The notes under the pieces were generated by a model, which ran no database searches, was not told the DNA's origin, and saw only the letters and a program-made list of their open reading frames with translations. From assembly GCF_012932915.1 (NCBI RefSeq), contig NZ_VCQU01000006.1, positions 1 through 64,000 on the forward strand: a stretch of 64,000 nt of DNA. Reading direction: 5' to 3'. The translations under genes and the position numbers were made by a program. Shown here one piece after another: positions 38,297 through 47,132 of the stretch (the first letter of the stretch is position 1; the number at the start of each line of letters is the position of its first letter). Source of the stretch: Antrihabitans stalactiti (GTDB lineage: Bacteria > Actinomycetota > Actinomycetes > Mycobacteriales > Mycobacteriaceae).

Positions 38297-38754
38297 TGGC
38301 GTGGACAGCGCGCCTGGCTGAGCTGGGCATCGAACTTCCGCCGGTCGCCGCCCCGGTCGCCGCGTACATTCCCGCGGTGCAGACCGGCTCGCTGGTCTAC
38401 ACGTCCGGCCAGATCCCGATCGTCGGCGGCAAGGTCGCGTTCACCGGGAAGGTCGGAGCGGACGTGTCGGCCGAAGACGCGAAGGCGGCCGCCAGGATCT
38501 GTGCGCTGAATACGCTTGCGGCCGTTCACGATCTGGTCGGCATCGATTCGGTGGTCCGAATTGTCAAGGTCGTCGGGTTCGTCGCGTCCGCGGACGGTTT
38601 CACCGGACAGCCCGGCGTCGTCAACGGTGCATCCGAGTTGTACGGCGAGGTCTTCGGCGATGCCGGAAAGCATTCGCGATCGGCCGTGGGAGTGTCCGAG
38701 CTGCCGCTCGGAGTTCCGGTCGAGGTCGAGCTCATCGTCGAGGTCGCGCCGTAA
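38296..38754 (+). CDS. RidA/YjgF-family protein
   Basis: 152 residues. The YjgF/RidA fold is indicated by VQTGSLVYTSGQIPIV and GVSELPLGVPVEVELIVEV, typical of the longer actinobacterial branch (Rv3678c). Canonical RidA deaminates reactive enamines such as 2-aminoacrylate, using an Arg near the C-terminus; that Arg is not obvious here, so activity may differ. It is the middle gene of a three-gene operon with DUF4177 and an MBL hydrolase. Confidence 0.88.
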   Translation: MAWTARLAELGIELPPVAAPVAAYIPAVQTGSLVYTSGQIPIVGGKVAFTGKVGADVSAEDAKAAARICALNTLAAVHDLVGIDSVVRIVKVVGFVASADGFTGQPGVVNGASELYGEVFGDAGKHSRSAVGVSELPLGVPVEVELIVEVAP

Positions 38755-38763
38755 GGTTGGGTC

Positions 38764-39543
38764 ATGACGTTGGAGCATCCCGCGTACGGCCAACTCCGCC
38801 AGGTCACGCCGACGGCGGCGGTTCTGCTGGCGAACAATCCCGGCAAGATGACGCTCGACGGAACCAACACCTGGATCCTTCGAGCGCCGGGTAGCGATTC
38901 GTGTGTCGTCGTCGACCCGGGTCCTCGAGACAAAAGTCACGCCGCAAGGATCGCGGAATTCGGTCCGGTGGCTCTGACTTTGGTGACTCACCGCCACTTC
39001 GACCACACTGCGGGCGTCAAGCGGCACGTGAAGCTGACGGGCAGCCCCGTCCGATCTGCCGATCCGAAGTTCCTGCGAGGCTCGGAGACTCCGCTCGCGG
39101 CAGGCGAGGTTATCGAAGCGGCGGGTCTGCGCATCGAAGTGCTTGCCACGCCCGGTCACACGGGCGATTCGGTGAGCTTCGTGCTCGACGACGCTGTGCT
39201 CACGGGCGACACGATCCTCGGCCGCGGGACCACCGTGATCGACACACGGGACGGCACGCTCGCGGACTACCTGGCCTCGTTAGAGGCGTTGGCTGCGATC
39301 GGCGGCGGGCGTCGCCTGCTGCCCGCGCACGGACCAGACCACCCCGACACCGCAGACGTCGCCCGCGCTTACCTGGCCCACCGGCAAGAACGCCTCGACC
39401 AGGTCCGGGGTGCGCTGGAGGTGCTGGGTCCGAACGCGAAGCCGATGCAGGTCGTCAGACACGTCTATTCCGACGTCGACAAGAAGCTGTGGCCCGCTGC
39501 CCGCAGCTCGGTCAAGGCTCAGCTGGAGTACCTACGCTCGTGA
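38764..39543 (+). CDS. Metallo-beta-lactamase-fold hydrolase (Rv3677c-like)
   Basis: 259 residues. The zinc-binding motif is THRHFDH, with further ligands in TPGHTGD, LTGD and GHGP-like PAHGPDH. A C-terminal helical region (RQERLDQVRGALE...) fits the LACTB2/glyoxalase-II-like branch, some members of which are RNases. Substrate unknown. The stop codon TGA is part of palindromic repeat A4, which starts within the last codons. Confidence 0.88.
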   Translation: MTLEHPAYGQLRQVTPTAAVLLANNPGKMTLDGTNTWILRAPGSDSCVVVDPGPRDKSHAARIAEFGPVALTLVTHRHFDHTAGVKRHVKLTGSPVRSADPKFLRGSETPLAAGEVIEAAGLRIEVLATPGHTGDSVSFVLDDAVLTGDTILGRGTTVIDTRDGTLADYLASLEALAAIGGGRRLLPAHGPDHPDTADVARAYLAHRQERLDQVRGALEVLGPNAKPMQVVRHVYSDVDKKLWPAARSSVKAQLEYLRS

Positions 39544-39582
39544 GTCTTTCAGGAGTCTCTGGACTCCCAAAAGACTCACGAG
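39537..39582. repeat. Palindromic repeat family A, copy 4
   Basis: CTCGTGAGTCTTTCAGGAGT, loop TCT, then GGACTCCCAAAAGACTCACG and AG. Two stem positions are mismatched, unlike other copies. It overlaps the last codons and stop of the MBL gene and ends two bases from the crp stop, acting as terminator between convergent genes. Confidence 0.9.
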
Positions 39583-39584
39583 AG

Positions 39585-40259
39585 TCAGCGGGCTCGTCGG
39601 GCCAAACGCTCCGAGTCGGAAATAAGCACGCTCTTGCCTTCCAGCCGCAACCATCCGCGATGTGCGAAATCAGCAAGCGCCTTGTTGACCGTCTCTCGTG
39701 ATGCGCCGACGAGCTGCGCGATCTCTTCCTGAGTGAGGTCGTGCGTGACGCGGAGCGCGCCACCCTCCTGAGTGCCGAACCGCTGGGCGAGCTGCAGCAA
39801 CGCCTTCGCCACGCGACCGGGAACGTCGGTGAAGATGAGGTCGGCGAGGTTGTTGTTGGTGCGGCGCAACCGTCGAGCGAGAACGCGAAGCAGCTGCTCG
39901 GCGATCTCCGGACGCTGGTCGATCCATTCCTTCAACGCGTCGCGGTCCATGCTCACGGCGCGGACCTCGGTGACCGTTGTCGCGGTCGAGGTGCGCGGGC
40001 CGGGGTCGAAGATGGAGAGCTCGCCGAACATGTCCGACGGACCCATGATGTACAGCAGGTTCTCGCGACCGTCCGGCGAACGGCGGCCGAGTTTCACCTT
40101 GCCGGAAATGATGATGAACAAGCGGTCGCCGGGTTCACCTTCGTTGAAGATGACATGACCGCGCGGAAAATCGACGGGGTGCAGTTGCTGGCTGAGGGCA
40201 GCGACCGCCGACGGCTCGACTCCTTGGAAGATGCCGGCTCTGGCCAGGGCCTCGTCCAC
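39585..40259 (-). CDS. crp: CRP/FNR-family cAMP receptor protein
   Basis: 224 residues, the length of M. tuberculosis Crp (Rv3676) and near GlxR, from GTG with AAGGAG before it. The cyclic-nucleotide-binding domain has [17 protein letters not shown] (phosphate-binding cassette); the winged helix has [20 protein letters not shown]. It is the global cAMP-responsive regulator of carbon and stress genes. A GTG-N8-CAC dyad 91 bases upstream could serve autoregulation, and a matching box precedes acs in this window. Confidence 0.96.
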   Translation of the reverse strand: MDEALARAGIFQGVEPSAVAALSQQLHPVDFPRGHVIFNEGEPGDRLFIIISGKVKLGRRSPDGRENLLYIMGPSDMFGELSIFDPGPRTSTATTVTEVRAVSMDRDALKEWIDQRPEIAEQLLRVLARRLRRTNNNLADLIFTDVPGRVAKALLQLAQRFGTQEGGALRVTHDLTQEEIAQLVGASRETVNKALADFAHRGWLRLEGKSVLISDSERLARRAR

Positions 40260-40349
40260 GTGTGCTCCTTAAAAGGCAAGGTGTGATGGCAAGCAGTTGA
40301 TTTCAAGCGCGCGTAACGAAGCGGAGTCTACTGTGCCCGGTACCAACGG

Positions 40350-40367
40350 TAGTGACATAGGCCACTA
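40350..40367. promoter_or_regulatory. Possible CRP operator upstream of crp
   Basis: TAGTGACATAGGCCACTA is an 18-base inverted repeat whose GTG-N8-CAC core has the geometry of TGTGA-N6-TCACA, though only GTG and CAC match fully. Position suits autoregulation. Confidence 0.4.
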
Positions 40368-40421
40368 GGTACTCGAAGTTTGTGCCCTGGAAAGTTATCA
40401 GGAGGGTGTTTTGCGGGCCTC

Positions 40422-40685
40422 TCAGCTGGCTCGAACGCTCAGCTGGGCACCGGTGCGGGCAGTCCGCTGGCCGGTTCCGCGATTGCGGAGTCGCTGAAAG
40501 CGGGCCAGCGCGTCGGGCATGTTGTTCTTTGCTGCAGCTACCTCGGCGTTGATCGTCTTGTCCAGGTATTCCTGGGCGTCGCCTTGTGTGTGAGTGATGC
40601 GCCGGAGGCGGACCTCCAGGCGCTCCATAGCCAGCGCGAACAGCATGAGCAACACCGGGAACAGCACCACAGCGAGTCCTTGCAT
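40422..40685 (-). CDS. Small membrane-anchored protein (Rv3675-like)
   Basis: 87 residues from the ATG at 40685. The N-terminal 20 residues ([20 protein letters not shown]) are one membrane helix, followed by a basic and acidic helical tail of about 65 residues. Position between crp and nth matches Rv3675. Function unknown. No ribosome site is convincing, so the start is approximate. Confidence 0.75.
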   Translation of the reverse strand: MQGLAVVLFPVLLMLFALAMERLEVRLRRITHTQGDAQEYLDKTINAEVAAAKNNMPDALARFQRLRNRGTGQRTARTGAQLSVRAS

Positions 40686-40765
40686 ACCGAGGAGTAAACA
40701 CGGCGAAGGTCTCAGAAGGAACACGGCGCCCGAATTCTTTTCATCTGGGTCCGTACAGTTATGAG

Positions 40766-41539
40766 GTGCCTGCGACTCACACTTCCGGTAACGGAACCTC
40801 TTCGTCCGGCGGCAACCGCGAAGAGACGAAGCTCGGCTTGGTGCGGCGGGCCCGGCGGATGAATCGAAAGCTCGGCGAAGCCTTCCCGCATGTCTACTGC
40901 GAGCTCGATTTCACGACTCCGCTCGAATTGGCCGTTGCCACAATACTTTCGGCGCAGTGCACCGACGTGCGCGTCAACGAGACGACGCCTGCGGTTTTCG
41001 CGAAGTACTCGACGGCGCGCGACTACGCCGAGGCGGACCGCGCCGAGCTGGAGGAAATGATCAGGCCGACCGGCTTCTTCCGGAACAAGGCGAACTCGCT
41101 GATCGGTCTCGGTCAGGCGCTGTTGGCGAACTTCGACGGTGAAGTGCCGCACACCATGGCGGAGTTGGTGACGCTCCCAGGAATCGGTCGCAAGACTGCC
41201 AACGTCATCTTGGGAAACGCATTCGATATCCCAGGAATCACGGTCGACACCCACTTCGGCAGGCTCGTCCGACGATGGGGTTGGACCACCGAAGAAGACG
41301 CCGTGAAGGTCGAGCATGCGATCGGTGAGCTGATCGAACGCAAAGAATGGACGATCCTGTCGCACCGGGTGATTTTCCACGGGCGACGGGTGTGTCACGC
41401 GCGCAAACCGGCGTGCGGCGTGTGCGTCCTGGCGAAAGACTGCCCGTCCTACGGGTTGGGACCGACCGATCCCGTGACTGCCGCCAAGCTGGTCAAGGGC
41501 CCTGAGACGGATCACCTGCTCGCACTGGCCGGTCTGTGA
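40766..41539 (+). CDS. nth: Endonuclease III (DNA glycosylase/AP lyase)
   Basis: 257 residues, GTG start. It removes oxidised pyrimidines and cleaves the AP site. The helix-hairpin-helix [15 protein letters not shown] contains catalytic Lys143; catalytic Asp161 is in TVDTHFGR; Cys210, 217, 220 and 226 form the C-x6-C-x2-C-x5-C [4Fe-4S] cluster. About 25 extra residues at the N-terminus are low-complexity. It starts a run of four closely spaced genes (nth-tlpA-NUDIX-marP). Confidence 0.96.
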   Translation: MPATHTSGNGTSSSGGNREETKLGLVRRARRMNRKLGEAFPHVYCELDFTTPLELAVATILSAQCTDVRVNETTPAVFAKYSTARDYAEADRAELEEMIRPTGFFRNKANSLIGLGQALLANFDGEVPHTMAELVTLPGIGRKTANVILGNAFDIPGITVDTHFGRLVRRWGWTTEEDAVKVEHAIGELIERKEWTILSHRVIFHGRRVCHARKPACGVCVLAKDCPSYGLGPTDPVTAAKLVKGPETDHLLALAGL

Positions 41540-41540
41540 G

Positions 41541-42170
41541 ATGACGATGCCCAACGCGGGTCGGTGGGGAATCGCTGCCCTCATCGTCATCGGCGCGTTG
41601 GTCGTTGCCCTCTGGCCTCGCGGCGAGCACGACGACCGCGCTGACCAGCCGAGCCCTACTGCCACCGCGGAATCGCCCGAACAACTGCTGCAAGCGCGAA
41701 CGGAGGCAGCGCTTGCGGACTGTCCAGCGGGCGACCAAGCCGCGTCGGGACCGTTGGCAGGTATCACGCTCGAGTGCCTCGCCAACGGTCGGTCCGTCGA
41801 TCTCGGGCGAATCCTCGCGGGGCGGCCGGCATTGCTGAATCTGTGGGCCTTCTGGTGTGCGCCTTGCGCCGAGGAGTTGCCCGTGCTTGCCGAATACGCA
41901 GCGAAGACGCCCGGCGTCGACGTGCTGACCGTCCACTCCGATGCGTCACAAACGCGTGCGCTCGCGCGACTCACCGACCTCGGCGTCCGGCTCGGCGGCG
42001 TCCAGGACGCGGGCGCGAAGGTGCGGGCCGCAGTCGGCGCGCCGAGCGTGCTGCCAATCACGGTCCTGGTCAGGCCGGACGGCACGATTGCAAAGGTGAT
42101 TGCGAAACCGTTCACCAGCGTGGACGAGATCGCGGCAGCCGTCGAAGCAAATCTAGGAGTAGCGGCATGA
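41541..42170 (+). CDS. Membrane-anchored thioredoxin-like protein (TlpA/ResA type)
   Basis: 209 residues, starting one base after the nth stop. A membrane helix at about 9-25 anchors it with the catalytic domain outside. WAFWCAPCAEELP carries the active-site Cys106 and Cys109, and cis-Pro lies in VLPITVLV. Two extra Cys (61 and 79) before the domain may form a structural disulfide. Matches Rv3673c. Likely reduces or isomerises disulfides of exported proteins, possibly including MarP encoded two genes on. Confidence 0.9.
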   Translation: MTMPNAGRWGIAALIVIGALVVALWPRGEHDDRADQPSPTATAESPEQLLQARTEAALADCPAGDQAASGPLAGITLECLANGRSVDLGRILAGRPALLNLWAFWCAPCAEELPVLAEYAAKTPGVDVLTVHSDASQTRALARLTDLGVRLGGVQDAGAKVRAAVGAPSVLPITVLVRPDGTIAKVIAKPFTSVDEIAAAVEANLGVAA

Positions 42171-42919
42171 GCACCGACGACGTGCCGCCGTGGCTGCACA
42201 AGATCGCGAACAACGCGCCGTCCGATCCGCACGGCACAAACCCCGTCATTTCCCGTTTCGCCGAAGCTGACGCTGCTGCGCGGAAAGCGGCGGTACTCGT
42301 GTTGTTCGGCGGGTCGCCGGCGTCGGATCCCGCCGCAGCGGGCGGTTTACCCGCCGATGCCGATGTGCTTCTGACGCAGCGCGCGTCGACGATGCGGCAA
42401 CACCGCGGTCAGGTTGCCTTTCCTGGTGGCGGCAGAGATCCCGACGACGACGGACCCGTCGCCACCGCCCTGCGTGAGGCCCAGGAAGAGACGGGCCTCG
42501 ATCCTGCAGGCGTTCAGCTCCTGCGCGTCCTGCCTGGCATCTATGTCCCGCCTTCGAAGTTCGACGTCACAACGGTCGTCGCGTACTGGCGCACGCCGAG
42601 CCCTGTGCACGTGGTCGACGCGCAGGAGGCCGAGCGAGTGGTCCGCGTTCCCCTACGCACCCTCATCGACCCCGCGAACCGGTTCGTCGTAGTCCACCCC
42701 CTCGGCTACCGCGGGCCCGCATTTTCCGTGGACGGGCTCGTCGTATGGGGCTTCACGGGCGGCATACTCGCCGGCCTGCTGGCCGTATCGGGTTGGGAAG
42801 TCGAATGGGACGTCAACGACGTGCGTGATCTCGAGTCGACACTCGCTGCGGCCGGTATGGGTGACACTCTTACTCGCACACCCGAGATGGATTCTCCGTC
42901 GCTTCGAGGAGCCGACTGA
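42167..42919 (+). CDS. CoA-pyrophosphatase-type NUDIX hydrolase
   Basis: 250 residues, ATG overlapping the previous stop (ATGA), with TAGGAG site. The NUDIX box (GGRDPDDDGPVATALREAQE then ETGL) is preceded by LLTQRASTMRQHRGQVAFPG, the signature of CoA pyrophosphatases (PCD1/NudL, UPF0035). It hydrolyses CoA or its derivatives to 3',5'-ADP and phosphopantetheine. Homologue of Rv3672c. Confidence 0.93.
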   Translation: MSTDDVPPWLHKIANNAPSDPHGTNPVISRFAEADAAARKAAVLVLFGGSPASDPAAAGGLPADADVLLTQRASTMRQHRGQVAFPGGGRDPDDDGPVATALREAQEETGLDPAGVQLLRVLPGIYVPPSKFDVTTVVAYWRTPSPVHVVDAQEAERVVRVPLRTLIDPANRFVVVHPLGYRGPAFSVDGLVVWGFTGGILAGLLAVSGWEVEWDVNDVRDLESTLAAAGMGDTLTRTPEMDSPSLRGAD

Positions 42920-44137
42920 ATGACCTCATCGAATTGGCTCGACATCGGCGTTGTTTTGGTCGCCGTACTCGCCGCGTCATCCGGGTGGCGGCAAGGCGCC
43001 GTCGCATCCGCGCTGGCGTTCACGGGTGTCGTCCTCGGCGCGGTGGCGGGCATCCTCATCGCACCACACGTGCTCCAGCACGTCGACGAAGGTCGTAGCC
43101 GAGTTCTGGTCGGAGTACTGCTGATCGTCACCCTCGTGATCGTGGGCGAGGTCGCAGGGATGGTGCTGGGCCGCGCAGCACGCAGCAGTATGCGTAACCC
43201 GGTCGCTCGCACGGTGGACAGCACGGTCGGTGCCGCGTTGCAGTTGGTTGCGGTACTCGTCGCAGCATGGCTGCTCGCGGTCCCGTTGACGGCGTCGTCG
43301 CAGCCGCAGGTCGCCGCCGCGGTCCGTGGTTCGAATGTGCTGAGCAAGGTCGATGAGGTCGCTCCCGACTGGATGCGCGGCCTGCCGAACGAGTTCCGCT
43401 CGTTTCTCGACACCTCCGGACTGCCCGATGTGATCCCGCGGTTCCGCCGCACACCGATCACATCGGTCGAACCACCCGACGCCAGCGTGTTGTCCAGCCC
43501 GGTAGCGAGGGACCTGCAGCAGAGTGTTGTCCGAATCAAAGGCATTGCCCAGAGTTGCCAGCGCGCGCTGGAAGGCTCGGGTTTCGTCGTCGCGAAGGAC
43601 CGCGTCATGACGAACGCGCACGTCCTCGCCGGAACATCGGGAGTCACCGTCGACACCGCCGACGGACCGTTGGACGCACAGGTCGTGTTGTTCGACCCCA
43701 CAGTGGACATCGCGATTCTGGCCGTCCCGAATCTCACGGTCGAGGTCGACGGGCAGCAGGTGCGTGGAAAGGTGCTCAGCTTCGCCGACAAGCTCGCCGA
43801 CACCGGTGACGACGCGATCGTCCTCGGCTACCCCGGTGGCGGCCCGTACACGGCCAGTGCAGCACGCGTCCGCGAGCGAATCGACCTCTCGGGGCCGAAC
43901 ATCTATCGCACCGGCAACGTCGAGCGTGAGGTCTACACGGTCCGAGGGCAGATCAGGCAGGGCAACTCCGGTGGTCCGCTGGTCGACGAGCACGAGCGAG
44001 TGCTCGGCGTCGTGTTCGGCGCGGCAGTGGACGACAAGGAGACGGGCTTCGTCTTGACGAAGAGTGCGGTCGAGCAGCAATTGGCTCAGGCTCCGGCTCT
44101 GACCGAGACGGTCCCAACCGGCGACTGCATCGTGTAG
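42920..44137 (+). CDS. marP: MarP, membrane serine protease for acid resistance
   Basis: 405 residues, starting immediately after the NUDIX stop. Four membrane helices (about 8-27, 29-47, 62-84, 104-122) resemble the CvpA family, followed by a periplasmic chymotrypsin-like domain with His234 (TNAHVLAG), Asp263 (DPTVDIAIL) and Ser350 (GNSGGPL). Cys213 and Cys403 correspond to the disulfide that controls activity in M. tuberculosis MarP (Rv3671c), needed for pH homeostasis. Confidence 0.95.
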   Translation: MTSSNWLDIGVVLVAVLAASSGWRQGAVASALAFTGVVLGAVAGILIAPHVLQHVDEGRSRVLVGVLLIVTLVIVGEVAGMVLGRAARSSMRNPVARTVDSTVGAALQLVAVLVAAWLLAVPLTASSQPQVAAAVRGSNVLSKVDEVAPDWMRGLPNEFRSFLDTSGLPDVIPRFRRTPITSVEPPDASVLSSPVARDLQQSVVRIKGIAQSCQRALEGSGFVVAKDRVMTNAHVLAGTSGVTVDTADGPLDAQVVLFDPTVDIAILAVPNLTVEVDGQQVRGKVLSFADKLADTGDDAIVLGYPGGGPYTASAARVRERIDLSGPNIYRTGNVEREVYTVRGQIRQGNSGGPLVDEHERVLGVVFGAAVDDKETGFVLTKSAVEQQLAQAPALTETVPTGDCIV

Positions 44138-44150
44138 TCGCAGCTCAACC

Positions 44151-44196
44151 CTCGTGAGTCTTTTAGGAGTCCCTGGACTCCTAAAAGACTCACGAG
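44151..44196. repeat. Palindromic repeat family A, copy 5
   Basis: CTCGTGAGTCTTTTAGGAGT, loop CCT, and the exact complement: a perfect 46-base hairpin 14 bases after marP and eight bases after the ephE-like stop, thus a bidirectional terminator. Confidence 0.93.
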
Positions 44197-44203
44197 CAGC
44201 GGG

Positions 44204-45133
44204 TTACGGGTGGGCTCCCACAAAACGGGCGAGTTCGGCATTGACCTCGTCCGCGCGCTCCTGATGAACGAAGTGGCCTGCACCCGGAATCGCACACAGC
44301 TGCCTGTGTGGTGCCCATTTCGTGCATCGGGCAAGCGTGCTGACCAGGATGTAGGGGTCGTGATCGCCATGCAGCTGGATCACCGGGATAGAAATCGGGC
44401 GGTCCATCTTCGCCATGAACTTGCGACCGTCCGGCCGCCACTGGCTACGAAACGCCCACCGCTGATACTCCAGCGCCGAGTGCGCGACGCCGGGAATCTG
44501 AATCGCGGACCGCATTCGCCTTGCTACGTCGGTGAATTCGGCCGATCGCGGCCACAACGGTCCGGACCTGGTGCGCAGCAGTCGCTCGACTTCGAACCCG
44601 TCGTGCTTGATCAGGGACCGCTCCGGTAGCAGCGGGAGCTGGTACTTCAGGAACGACGGCAACCACGCGGACCGCTGCGGACGGTCTCGCAGGACGCCGC
44701 GTTTGAGTGCGATCGGGTGAGGGGAACTGACCAAGGCAATGGACCGCACGAGCCTCGGATGCAACACCGCGGTCGCCCAGCAGACCAACCCGCCGTCGGC
44801 ATGCCCGACGAGGGTGGCGCTCGTATACCCGAGCGCGCGGATCAATCCAGCGATGTCGCCTGCGAGCGTCCAGCCGTCGTAGCCGCGCGGCGGCTTGTCC
44901 GAATCGCCGTAACCACGCAGGTCCACAGCGACCGCCCGGTACCCGGCGTCGGCCAAACCGGTCAGCTGGTGGCGCCACGACCACCAGAAGTCGGAGAAGC
45001 CGTGCAGCATCACGACAAGCGGAGCCTGCGCCGAGCCGGTATCCGCGATATGGAAGCGGATACCGTTGGCGTGAACGTCACGGTGGGTCCAGGGACCGTC
45101 GAATCGAACGGTGGAGGGATCCGGATAGTCCAC
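44204..45133 (-). CDS. EphE-like alpha/beta-hydrolase, noncanonical nucleophile
   Basis: 309 residues from GTG 45133, which shares one base with the preceding stop. The oxyanion-hole HGFSDFWWSWRHQL and VDLRGYGDSDKPPRGYDG are typical of epoxide hydrolases, and the His is in GAGHFVHQE. At the nucleophile elbow, however, the sequence is VGHADGG: aligned with GHDWGG, the catalytic Asp position is Ala. Rv3670 (EphE), its syntenic counterpart, is as far as I recall the same. It may be a non-catalytic or altered hydrolase. Confidence 0.85.
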   Translation of the reverse strand: MDYPDPSTVRFDGPWTHRDVHANGIRFHIADTGSAQAPLVVMLHGFSDFWWSWRHQLTGLADAGYRAVAVDLRGYGDSDKPPRGYDGWTLAGDIAGLIRALGYTSATLVGHADGGLVCWATAVLHPRLVRSIALVSSPHPIALKRGVLRDRPQRSAWLPSFLKYQLPLLPERSLIKHDGFEVERLLRTRSGPLWPRSAEFTDVARRMRSAIQIPGVAHSALEYQRWAFRSQWRPDGRKFMAKMDRPISIPVIQLHGDHDPYILVSTLARCTKWAPHRQLCAIPGAGHFVHQERADEVNAELARFVGAHP

Positions 45134-45672
45134 TAGCTGTTGAGCGCCCCGCTCGCGTGCTTGCCGTCGAACGGTCCGTGTTCGGCTCCGCCGGGCAGCA
45201 CGAGCTTCGCGTCTTTGAGCGAGTCGATCGTCTTCTGCGGCGCCCGAATCTTGCGCACTCGCAGGAAGCCGAGCAGCCCGAAGAGGATCGCGGTGAACAG
45301 CATCAGCAGGAAGACGAGAAGGAACGCCAGCCAGCGCGACATCCACAGCTGGTCGAAAAGCTCGGCGAGGAAGAAAAAGAAGTAGAACGAGCTGAAGAGC
45401 AGCACGGTCAACGCCAGGATGAAGAAGACACTGCCTTGCAGGGCTTTCTTGACCTCGCCGGTCACCTCCGCCTTCGCGAGGGCTACCTCTGCGCGGACCA
45501 GGGTCGATACCTGCGTCGTCGCGTCCTTGACCAATGCGCCGATGCTTCCCTCGCCGGGAATCTCCACATCGGAGAGCGGAATCGAGGCAATGGTCGTCGG
45601 AGCTCCAGAATCGGGCGCGGCGTGACGTCCACCGCTCTTGTCCCGGCCGTTATTGCTCTTCGTGAAGCTCAC
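45133..45672 (-). CDS. Phage-holin-like (PF07332-type) membrane protein
   Basis: 179 residues, GTG start with GGAGGGG upstream. Two adjacent membrane helices (about 82-103 and 112-137), rich in Phe, follow an amphipathic helix (SIGALVKDATTQVSTLVRAE). This is the actinobacterial holin-X/DUF1469 type (Rv3669). Despite the name no lysis role is proven; it may shape membrane or secretion sites. It overlaps the ephE-like gene by one base. Confidence 0.87.
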   Translation of the reverse strand: MSFTKSNNGRDKSGGRHAAPDSGAPTTIASIPLSDVEIPGEGSIGALVKDATTQVSTLVRAEVALAKAEVTGEVKKALQGSVFFILALTVLLFSSFYFFFFLAELFDQLWMSRWLAFLLVFLLMLFTAILFGLLGFLRVRKIRAPQKTIDSLKDAKLVLPGGAEHGPFDGKHASGALNS

Positions 45673-45705
45673 TTGTCGACCCCTCCGGTGTCCTGGTTCT
45701 GCCGG

Positions 45706-46914
45706 TCATTCCTTTATTGCGTCACGACGCGCCTGGTGCACACGGCCGCGTCGCAACAGTAGCGCCGATCCCATGAGCGATGCGGCTAAAGACGTGACGA
45801 GCACCGCAGCTTTTGCGATCTCGACATCACTCTGGTCACCGGCACCCGTCAGCGCGAGTTCTGCTACGAGAAGGCTAACGGTGAAGCCGATTGCCCCGAG
45901 CACCGACAGTGCGAACAGGTCCCTACCGACCAGATTCTTCGGGCGCGTCGCGATCCCGAGCTTGATCGCGAGCCAGCTGATTCCGAAGATTCCCACCGTC
46001 TTTCCGACGAGCAGGCCCGCGATGATCGCGAGTGAAATCTTGTTGGTGAACAGGTGGCCGAATACCTCGCCGTTCATCGGCACACCCGACGCGAACAGCG
46101 CAAACAGCGGAACGCACAGACCCGCGGAGATCGGTTGGATGCGGTGCTCCAAGCGTGTCGCGGGCGCCTCGTATTCGCCCGGATCCTTGCGCACTCGGGT
46201 CAGTAGGCCCAGCGCGACGCCGGCAATTGTCGCGTGGATGCCCGACGCATGAACGGCGTACCAGGTGAACAACGCCAGCGGGACGTAGAGAAACGGCGTG
46301 GTTATCCGTCGATACTGGGCAAACCAGTAGGTCGCGAAGCAGACCGCGGAGACTGCGAGCCACACGATGGCGATCGATGCGGTGAACAGCACCGCGATCA
46401 GCAGGATCGCGAGCAGGTCGTCGACGACAGCGAGGCTCAGCAGAAAGACCCGGGCACCGGCCGGAATCTTGGATCCGGTCATGGCAAGAACTGCCAGCGC
46501 GAACGCGATGTCGGTGGCGACGGGGATCGCCCAACCGCGGTCCATTCCGGGAGCGCCGAACCCGATCACTGCGGCGATGACCGCAGGCACCACGACGCCA
46601 CCACACGCGGCGATGACTGGCAGTAACGCCTTCTTTCGGTCGGCGAGCTCGCCGACCACCAACTCTCGCTTGAGCTCGAGGCCCGCCACAAAGAAGAAAA
46701 CCGCCAAGAGCCCGTCTTGCACCCATGCGCCGACGCTGAGGTCGAGGTGGATCGCGGAGATGCCGAACACCGTGTCGCGGACCGTTGCATAGGTATCGGC
46801 GACAGGCGAATTGGCCCAAATTATCGCTGCTGCGGCGGCGACCAAGAGGATTGCGCCGCCCACCGTTTCGATGCGCAGATAACGCATCAGCTCAGAGCGG
46901 AGCGGCTGGATCAC
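45706..46914 (-). CDS. nhaA: Na+/H+ antiporter NhaA
   Basis: 402 residues, GTG start. Twelve helices; the ion-binding Asp pair is in LSLAVVDDLLAIL, and the TDIAFALAVLAM and GLELKRELVVGEL segments are family signatures. It exports sodium in exchange for protons, supporting alkaline and salt tolerance. It ends 33 bases after the holin-like gene start and could lead that operon. M. tuberculosis has a protease gene (Rv3668c) here instead. Confidence 0.95.
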   Translation of the reverse strand: MIQPLRSELMRYLRIETVGGAILLVAAAAAIIWANSPVADTYATVRDTVFGISAIHLDLSVGAWVQDGLLAVFFFVAGLELKRELVVGELADRKKALLPVIAACGGVVVPAVIAAVIGFGAPGMDRGWAIPVATDIAFALAVLAMTGSKIPAGARVFLLSLAVVDDLLAILLIAVLFTASIAIVWLAVSAVCFATYWFAQYRRITTPFLYVPLALFTWYAVHASGIHATIAGVALGLLTRVRKDPGEYEAPATRLEHRIQPISAGLCVPLFALFASGVPMNGEVFGHLFTNKISLAIIAGLLVGKTVGIFGISWLAIKLGIATRPKNLVGRDLFALSVLGAIGFTVSLLVAELALTGAGDQSDVEIAKAAVLVTSLAASLMGSALLLRRGRVHQARRDAIKE

Positions 46915-46929
46915 GGGTCCCTCTCGGTC

Positions 46930-46958
46930 GTTGTATTTCCGCTGGCAGGGGTGGGTAA
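46930..46958 (+). promoter_or_regulatory. Possible stress-sigma promoter of the 26-residue gene
   Basis: GTTGTA (46930-46935), 17 bases, then GGGTAA (46953-46958). This resembles the GTTT-N15/17-GGGTA pattern of actinobacterial SigF/SigB-type promoters. The start point would be near 46965, about 75 bases before the small gene. Confidence 0.35.
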
Positions 46959-47040
46959 TCCGAGCCCTCGGGGGGGTTATCGAAGAAAGCGATTCAACCG
47001 AAGATTGTTCTCACGCAAACCTCTACAAGGAGTGGTTCCC

Positions 47041-47121
47041 ATGACCGTTTTGGAATTCACCGAGTACTTCATCCAGATGGCGATGTCCGAAGACGTCGAG
47101 ATGCTCGACGAAGCCGCGTGA
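47041..47121 (+). CDS. 26-residue acidic small protein
   Basis: ATG with AAGGAG eight bases upstream, 26 sense codons, then TGA. The peptide starts MTVLEFTEYFIQMAMSED and ends MLDEAA: an amphipathic helix with three aromatic residues on one side and seven acidic residues. No Cys, no signal, no tailored core as in RiPPs, and no modification enzyme nearby. A hairpin terminator follows after 11 bases, giving a complete small transcription unit between nhaA and acs. I do not recognise the family. Confidence 0.65.
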   Translation: MTVLEFTEYFIQMAMSEDVEMLDEAA

Positions 47122-47132
47122 GCCACCCGAAC

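Noticed and set aside
45133-45672. Prophage lysis gene
   Set aside because: The holin-like family is a conserved chromosomal actinobacterial gene in syntenic context, with no other phage gene around.
47041-47121. RiPP precursor peptide
   Set aside because: No modification enzyme, protease or exporter adjacent, and no Cys/Ser/Thr-rich core.
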